NCBI GenBank assembly: GCA_036346355.1
Contig: CM070591.1
Location: forward strand, 18,832,001 to 18,896,000
DNA length: 64,000 nucleotides
Direction of reading: 5' to 3'
From: Rhipidocladum racemiflorum
Lineage: Eukaryota; Streptophyta; Magnoliopsida; Poales; Poaceae
The notes under the pieces were generated by a model that was not told where the DNA came from, made no database searches, and worked only from the letters and a program-made list of their open reading frames with translations. Numbering within the stretch: the stretch's first letter is position 1; each line of letters begins with the position of its first letter. This document shows positions 58,311 through 64,000 of the stretch, one piece after another. Made by a program: the position numbers and the translations under genes.

Positions 58311-58940
58311 TGTCGACGATAAGGGATCACCAACCGCAGAAATGTGGTCGGGTGTGTTTGCATGTGAGGGACCCGAGAACTTGCGTTCCTTCCCTAGGAG
58401 ATTGATAGCGTTGGTTGCTGTGACTTAGTTGAAAAACAGGCAATGGACACCAAGAATTATACTGGTTCGAGCCCCTGAGCAGGGTAATAGCTCTACTCCA
58501 GTCTTGCTCTGAGGCGGAGGGTTTGATTGCGAATGAGTACAAGTGAGTGTTTCTGATGTCGTGTGTCCTCCTGAGGACTCTCTCATGTCTATATATATCA
58601 GTTACAAGGTTCCTCCTCCCGTTCCTTGAGAAGTGGTCAGGAGCGTTCTTCGGATGGGATAGATCTGGACCCATTCCAATTGGATCTCAACTGCTCCCCG
58701 GAATCCGTGCCCACATCCTGCCTTTGCGGGTCTCGAAAACCACCACGCCTTTGACCTGGTCTCTACGTGCTGTAGGTCTTGGTCGTGAGATAGCCTTCGA
58801 TCCCCTTACTCGAGGTCGCGCGGGCGTCGACCTGGCCATCTGGTAAGGAGCTCAAGGTCGAGCCCAACCCTCAAGGTCAAGCTCAAACCAGGGTCTGTTT
58901 GTCCAACCCGTTGAATGGGTAGGGTATCTCAACCCCGACA
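58311..58940 (-). repeat. 5' LTR of D (630 bp)
   Basis: On plus TGTCGACGATAAGGG...CCCCGACA. It differs from the 3' LTR by numerous substitutions, clearly more than the two E LTRs differ, which agrees with E being the later arrival. A TATA-like tatatata run is near 58590. Confidence 0.88.
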
Positions 58941-59310
58941 GTAATAATTGGAGTTTTTGTGTTCTTTGAAAATATCTATGGGTGATTAAATCTTGAAAAA
59001 GGGTCAAAATTATAGCCCTCTTGATAAGCTTTCTATAGAGTCAAGATCACCAAAATCGGACTTCAGATTAAAAAGTTATGACCATTTTAGTGCTAAAACA
59101 GTGGTATTACCGCAGTTTACACTGCGGTACTACCGCATTATCGGTACTACTGCATTTTACATGGCTGTACTACCCCATTTGCTGTGCAATGGTTAGTTTT
59201 CTAACTGTTGGCCTGAGGGGCGGTACTACATGGTTTTTGCCCGCGGTAGTACCGCAAATGCCGAGTTTTTCAGGGTTTTAGTCCCCAACAGCTAGTTTTG
59301 GCATGGGGGC

Positions 59311-59318
59311 TATATAAG
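59311..59318 (+). promoter_or_regulatory. TATA box of Sirevirus F LTR
   Basis: tatataag in GGGGGCTATATAAGGAC, just downstream of the GCGGTACTACCGC palindrome cluster, as expected for a Sirevirus LTR promoter. Confidence 0.75.
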
Positions 59319-60114
59319 GACTCTTTGGGGAGGCATTTGGTTGGAGTTGTTGCATTCTGGAGTGTGTTTGAGCTTGTGTGAGTTTTTCAGAAAGTGTTGT
59401 ATGTGTTGCACACCTCAATTTGGGTTTTGAGCTCAAGAGTGAGACTAATTGCATGTGTTGCAATTACAGTGTGATTGAGAGGATCCTAGTGCATGTGTTG
59501 CACTTAGGAGTCACCGGAAGCGCATGTGTTGCGCTAGGTGAAGTTCAAGCGAAGTGCTTGACCTTTTACTCTTGGAGGTTGCCGCCTCCTGGACGATGTA
59601 GGAGCGTCGTGCGCGGGAGCTCTTAAGGTTTGTGAGATGCCCCGCGAAGTTTGTGAAGGTTGGAGATTAGCCTACCCGAAGGGGTGAAAATCAACGAGTG
59701 GATTTGTGGTGGAAGGCTCAAGTGAGTGAACCGGTCCAATGTGAGTTGGACTTCCTCAATATGGACAAGGGGAGACCGGTAAGTCTCCGAACACCACAGT
59801 AAAAAGTTGGTGTGTCACTTGTCTCTTTACATTGATGTATTTACATTATTGCATATTTATCTATTGCTTGGTTGTATATAATATTGCTTAGTATAGTTTG
59901 TTTGATCAACATAGTAATTCTTGTGTAGGGACTTAATTTAGTTAGTGCACTAGTGGGCCTAGTTGATTTAAGCCTTAATTGTCAAAACCGTAGTTTACGC
60001 TTCCGCCATTTATTTAGGTTTTGATATAAGGGTTGATTAGAGCGAATTTGCAATTAGAATTTTATAAACGCCTATTCACCCCCCTCCAGGCGCATCCTAG
60101 ACCCTAAAGGCACA

Positions 60115-61540
60115 ACGATGGTGGCGGCGGCGTGAATAGGGCAAATGAACGAGGGCACTGGAGTTTTCTCGATGGTTTCAGGGACACACGGACGGCCGGT
60201 TCTTCATCCACGCAGAAGACGGACAGCCGTCACCAACCGGGAGATGTGGACGCAACTGGAGGTCTTGAAACCTCCGGATTGTAATATAGGTATAATAATA
60301 ATAATTCCACCGTGATGGGCTGGCAACAGCAAAGTTGTAAGGACGGCGAGCGTGTGAGCACACAATAGACTAGGCAGCGAGGAAAGCGAAGGCTGAGGGT
60401 ACTATCATCGACTGTCTATTGACGTTGGCGATCATTTATGCACTGCGGCGAACTATCCAGAATCCTCCCGTTCAGGAAATAATCCGCTTTTTAAAAGTAG
60501 AAGCTGTCCAGAAGCTGAAATGAACGGGGCCAATATCGAATTCGAAAAAACCGATGGAAAATCGAAATTCAAAATTCAAAAATATCGAACAGAAAATCGT
60601 CAGACACCAAAGGGTTAGGAATTCAAAATTTTTGAAAACAAATTCAAAAAAATAAAAAACTGATTGGTTTTTACCAAAAACCGGCCGGTTTTGATCACGT
60701 ACTAAAGCCTGATACACTACCACACGGTTTTTGACACAAAAACCAGCCGATTTTGATCGAAAACCGGTCAGTTTTGCGTCGCATAAATTTTATAAAAATT
60801 TTGAATTTAATCGGTTTACCAACTGGTTTTATATGCCTAACCGGCTCAATAAAATCGAAAACGTAAAAATCAATGAATTTTGACCGGTTTTATATCAAAC
60901 AGAGTCGTGTTGGGGAGAGAATGAGCGTTGATTATGTGGGACCCGCAAAGAAGAGAGAGGAGATGGTAGAGTTGGACATAGTTGTAGATTTGTTGCTACG
61001 GTAGTTGTGTTCAGGGTTTACAATATTAAAATTTGATTTTTCATCTGTAAAAAACCGGTGAAAAATTGGTGGAAGCCGAACGAGTTCAAAGTCAAAATTT
61101 TTTATCTCAAAGGTCAAACAAATGTGAAAAATCGAAACCAACCGGTTTGATTGATTTTGTTTGATTTTTGATCGATTTTTTTATGATTTTCTAACTAGAT
61201 TGACACACTCAAGGACAAATTTTTGATTTTTCAATTTTAATTGATTTTATTTTAATTTTTGACTGATCTTATTCCATTTTTGGCACACTCAAGAAAAATT
61301 GTAAAAATTACATAAAATTAGAAAAAAAACTGTAAAAAATCTAAATAAATCCAAGTTAGTATATAAACACCTCATAAAAATGTTAATAATTTTTGAATTT
61401 ATTTAGTGCTACTAGAAAATCAAAAACTGCAATTAATAAAATGGAACAACCAATAGAGACGCTGTTAGATTTTTATAAGACTTTACAACCTTGATCATGC
61501 TTTAAAATTTTAATAGTACCATAAACAGTTGTAAAATCAT
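60115..61540. other. Unassigned DNA between F and H
   Basis: No gene recognised. 60115-60480 is GC-balanced, with an (ata)n run at 60291-60302. 60530-61200 is AT-rich, with a recurring aaaaccggt/accggtttt motif (for example 60670, 60740, 60765, 60820, 60885, 61053 and 61140). No terminal repeats or duplications were found. It could be host DNA or an unrecognised old repeat. The H LTR probably begins somewhere before 61620. Confidence 0.5.
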
Positions 61541-63332
61541 GTGCTGAAAAATTGGGTTAAAGAATTGAATTTGAAAAATGTGTTTTGTGCATGTGTTCGA
61601 CAATTTGACAAGAAACAGTGTCTCTTTAGCGCCGGACTAAATATCAGAAAAACAGTAAGTTTTCCTTTTGCGCCAGACCATTTCTTGAGGCTACACCAGA
61701 CCAAACTTTTGGTCCGCCGTGAAAGAGTTTTTGATGGGTGTTTCTACATGCATGCCGGACCAAATTTTTGGTCCGTCGTGAATGGCATTTTGAAGCTTGT
61801 TTTCGCATGTACGCCGGACAAATTTTTGTTTAGTCCGTCGTGAACATGTTTTTGTGCCGGACCAAGTTTTACAAAAATAGTAAGCTTTTAGGTTACGCCG
61901 GACTATGCACGCCGGACCAAATTTTTGGTCCGTCGTGAACGCATTTTTTAGCGTTGTTTTTGCATGTACGTCGGACCGATTTTTTGGTCCGTCATGAACG
62001 TGTTTTTGAACATGTTTGCCTTGAATTAAATCAAGATTTTTGTGTATACGCCGGATCTAGTTTTTGGTCTGTCGTGAGTTGTGCCGGACCGGTGCTTGGT
62101 CCGGCGTGAATGGTCTTTTGCTCTCGATTAGGGTTTTGAGCAATTTTGGAATTGAATTTTGGTTTGAATTTGAGATTATGAAATTCGTGAGAATTTCATG
62201 ATGCTTGTTTTGAAGTGGACTTTATGCAATGCTCGTGTGAGTAGTTGCATGGATTGGCTTTGAGTCAAGTTGTGGACTTGTGCTCGGATTCGTTTTTGTT
62301 TGCTCATGTGCAGGTATTGCTCAAGGACGAACATGGTCGATGATGGGACCAGAACTAGGTTCATGGAGGAACTGAGGTTCGGGACTAGGTTCAGGGAGGA
62401 ACTGAGGTCTTGGTGGTCAAGGATGTCATGCGGGATGTTCGGGCTAAGAGAATGGTGCACATGAAGAATGGTTAGTCACGTGTGTATGGCATGGTGGCCA
62501 TACGAGTGCAAGAGTTGTTAGTCACGTGAGTATGGCTGGGTTGCTATACGCGTGCAAGAGTTGTATTTGGCCAGGTTGGGCAAGTGGAGTTGTGTTGAAT
62601 ACATACTCCTTCTAAGATTAGGAGTGGGACTCTTCTAGGATTAGGAGTAGGAATTGTATTCAGGACTCCTTGTGTTTTGCTCCTTTAGATAGGAGGTGTT
62701 GTCTCATGTTGAAGGGCATCAATCAGTTAGAGCTTTAGGGTTTGTATTCTTTTGATGAGAGTACTTTAGACAAAAAGAAATAAAGATCAATTCTTCTAGA
62801 TCCTTGCGTGCTACAGTAACCACGTTGCTACAGTGTTTCCTGTTTTGGTTCTTATTTGCATGCTTGTTCTAATTATAGATTGGTTTTTGTTCTTTGAGTT
62901 TTATTTTGATTTGATCCATCAAAAACCTTTCTAGGGTATTAATTTATAGTTCCTCAAAGTCTAGTTGATTAATCTTTTGAAGATCTTGTTTAATATTGAA
63001 GTTTTGGTTAGATCAATTCTCGTCATATTTTATCATAGCAAGATTGTGAGGTTCATAACTTTTGATCCGTAAATTCGATCGAGCTGATTCTTTTTGCGTT
63101 TGATTCGTATTGGAATCTAGCTTCTTGTGTCCAACGTTTAGATCGATCCGACGGTTGGATCTTTGGGAATTCGCTTTTTACCGAACATCTATCAATCTGT
63201 TTTTGTCGAGTACAAGGCAATTATTTGGTTTCATTTTGGGGTGAATTTTTAATAGATAAAAAATTTGGTTTTAGCTTCCGCACAATCATTCACCCCCCTC
63301 TGATTGCTTTATTCATATACTTCGATCCTACA
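61541..63332 (+). repeat. 5' LTR of copia element H (left edge not resolved)
   Basis: Ends ...CACCCCCCTCTG...GATCCTACA right before the primer site. It contains seven or more palindromic boxes with arms like GCCGGACCAAA/TTTGGTCCG followed by (t/c)cgtgaa (61625-62115). A TATA-like tttagatagg is near 62683. Short tandem duplications occur at 62345-62415, 62465-62575 and 62605-62665. An ATAACTTTTGATCCG motif is at 63056-63070. The LTR start could not be placed. Confidence 0.7.
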
Positions 63333-63334
63333 AG

Positions 63335-63346
63335 TGGTATCAGAGC
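63335..63346 (+). other. Primer binding site of H
   Basis: TGGTATCAGAGC, two bases after the LTR end, in the context aag-tggtatc usual for Sireviruses. Confidence 0.92.
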
Positions 63347-63372
63347 AAGGTTTTTCTAATCCATCTTAACCG

Positions 63373-64000
63373 GTGATTAGATTAATATATCGTTATTCGA
63401 CAAAACCGTGTGTGTTCGATGGTGTTGATTTTCAATTTTGGAAACCCAAGATGGAGGCATTCATCCAGGTGCAGGGCTTCGCAATTTGGGAGGTCTACAA
63501 GCCATACGAAGTCCCTACAAACGACAACGTCAACGACGCCAATCGCGCACATGTTGAAGCAAATAGCAAGGCGCACAACTTGATCATCCAAGGCTTGGGA
63601 CGCAGCGACTTTGATCGAGTGGTTCATCTTCGATCCGCATATGAGGTATGGAAATCTCTTTGTGATTACCATGAGGGTTCTAACACTGTCAAAGAGGTTC
63701 GCCAAGATATTTACAAAAAGGATTACATGCGATTTGAGATGAAACCCGGTGAGTCGCTAGATGACTTCTTTGCACACTTCAATAAAATTCTTAGTAATCT
63801 TCGTGCTTTTGGAGTTAGCTTTGATGATGTTGCTAATGCTAGACAATTGCTTTGTGCATTAGACATGTCTATTTGGGAGATGAAAGTTACATCCATTAGA
63901 GAATCAACTGTCATGAGTACACTTACATGAGATGTTCTTTATTCTAAGCTGAAGACTCATGAATTAGATGTTCTTGCCAGGAAGGGTAACTTTAAATCAA
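63373..64000 (+). pseudogene. gag: gag of copia element H, one nonsense mutation, cut by window end
   Basis: The frame starts after a stop at 63367-63369 without an early ATG: the first in-frame ATG is 63451, already inside the domain. It reads VFDGVDFQFWKPKMEAF and IWEVYKPYEVP, then VHLRSAYEVWKSLCDYHEG, YMRFEMKPGESLDDFFAHF and LNMS-like ALDMSIWEMKV, the copia gag (UBN2-type) domain. A TGA at 63928-63930 stops it, but the same frame continues beyond as DVLYSKLKTHELDVLARKG to the window end. Apart from the missing start and this stop it is well preserved, so H looks younger than F and G. Confidence 0.85.

Larger units (their letters stand above)
38337..58940 (-). mobile_element. Element D: Tat-lineage Ty3/gypsy retrotransposon, split by E
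   Basis: Minus-strand order from the right: 5' LTR (58311-58940), primer site, gag, protease, reverse transcriptase, two RNase H domains, integrase (to 52504), then a long 3' region with two gene remnants on the opposite strand and a minisatellite, then polypurine-like tract and 3' LTR (38337-38969). The second, archaeal-like RNase H and the antisense gene with the Pfam 'putative gypsy type transposon' domain mark the Tat lineage. Without E it is about 12.06 kb. LTRs are short (~630 bp) and clearly diverged. No exact target duplication is seen: 38338-38342 (gtagt) against 58941-58945 (gtaat) is the best pair. Confidence 0.9.
32652..60114 (+). repeat. 3' LTR of Sirevirus F, split by two insertions
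   Basis: The LTR starts TGTAAGTTC right after the terminal polypurine tract. Pieces: 32652-32801, 37664-38336 and 58941 to about 60114, together about 2.0 kb. The A solo LTR (TSD ccaag) and Tat element D separate them. The third piece has GCGGTACTACCGC-type palindromes (59100-59260), then a TATA box tatataag at 59311-59318. It ends with attcacccccctccaggcg, the usual C-rich end of Sirevirus LTRs. The exact right end is uncertain by a few bases. Confidence 0.8.

Noticed and set aside
38337..58945. Target duplication gtagt/gtaat for element D
   Set aside because: Differs at one of five bases and would require trimming the left LTR end, so I do not count it as established.
163..63346. TGGTATCAGAGC stretches as tRNA genes
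   Set aside because: Only the 12-18 nt primer complements are present; no cloverleaf or anticodon region follows.
1..64000. CRISPR arrays, bacterial defence systems, operons
   Set aside because: The sequence is plant retrotransposon DNA. The tandem repeats found (58 bp, 102 bp) have no spacers and no associated cas-like genes.

Overview
The window reads as intergenic DNA from a large plant genome, most likely a grass. I see no host gene, rRNA, tRNA gene or CRISPR array. Nearly all of it is nested LTR retrotransposons. The evidence is initiator-Met-tRNA-type primer sites (TGGTATCAGAGC), polypurine tracts, TG...CA LTR ends, 5-bp target duplications, Ty3/gypsy chromovirus and Tat domains, Sirevirus-type Ty1/copia non-coding hallmarks, and an Angela/BARE-like LTR whose start is typical of grasses. 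Family names are by recognition of domains and motifs, not by database search.

Layout, left to right. 1-8654: A1, a chromovirus (+) with 3.5-kb LTRs, gag-pol heavily broken, inserted into another A-family LTR lying in the opposite direction (8655-9015). 9016-12298 and 25368-26513: LTR and 3' non-coding region of Sirevirus G (-). G is split by an A-family solo LTR (12304-25362, TSD gtgat), itself split by a complete but decayed chromovirus B (-) (13291-22888, TSD gttct). 26514-28635: truncated B-like LTR (B'). 28636-31368: truncated G-type LTR (G2) carrying an Angela-like solo LTR. 31369-32651 and on to about 60114: 3' region and 3' LTR of Sirevirus F (+). F's LTR is split by an A-family solo LTR (32802-37658, TSD ccaag) and by D, a Tat-lineage element (-) (38337-58940). 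D carries two antisense gene remnants and is split by E (40985-49520, TSD gtagc), an LTR element with almost no coding sequence. About 60115-61540 is unassigned. 61540-64000 is the 5' LTR, primer site and gag start of copia element H (+).

Order of events. Sireviruses F and G are the hosts of the stack. The A solo LTRs and D entered them, then B entered an A solo LTR and E entered D. D's two LTRs are visibly more diverged than E's. A1's two LTR ends are identical over the 158 bp that can be compared.

Main points. (1) The LTRs of A, B and E share a stem-loop whose inner stem pairs differ but stay complementary. It sits 23-25 nt upstream of a splice-acceptor-like AG and overlaps a branch-point-like CTCAC, with a donor-like GT 1.2-2.2 kb upstream, which suggests a leader intron inside the LTR. 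(2) E shares primer-site leader, LTR landmarks, chromodomain tail and polypurine tract with B, as expected of a non-autonomous partner. (3) A 2.47-kb block (G2 LTR plus Angela solo LTR) occurs twice, nearly identical, 5 kb apart, once inside an A-family LTR with loss of about 1 kb. (4) Sirevirus F has two near-perfect copies of the tRNA primer site next to its multiple polypurine tracts. (5) D has an intron-containing antisense gene with 34-residue repeats, a second antisense gene with its own TATA-like box, and a 58-bp minisatellite.
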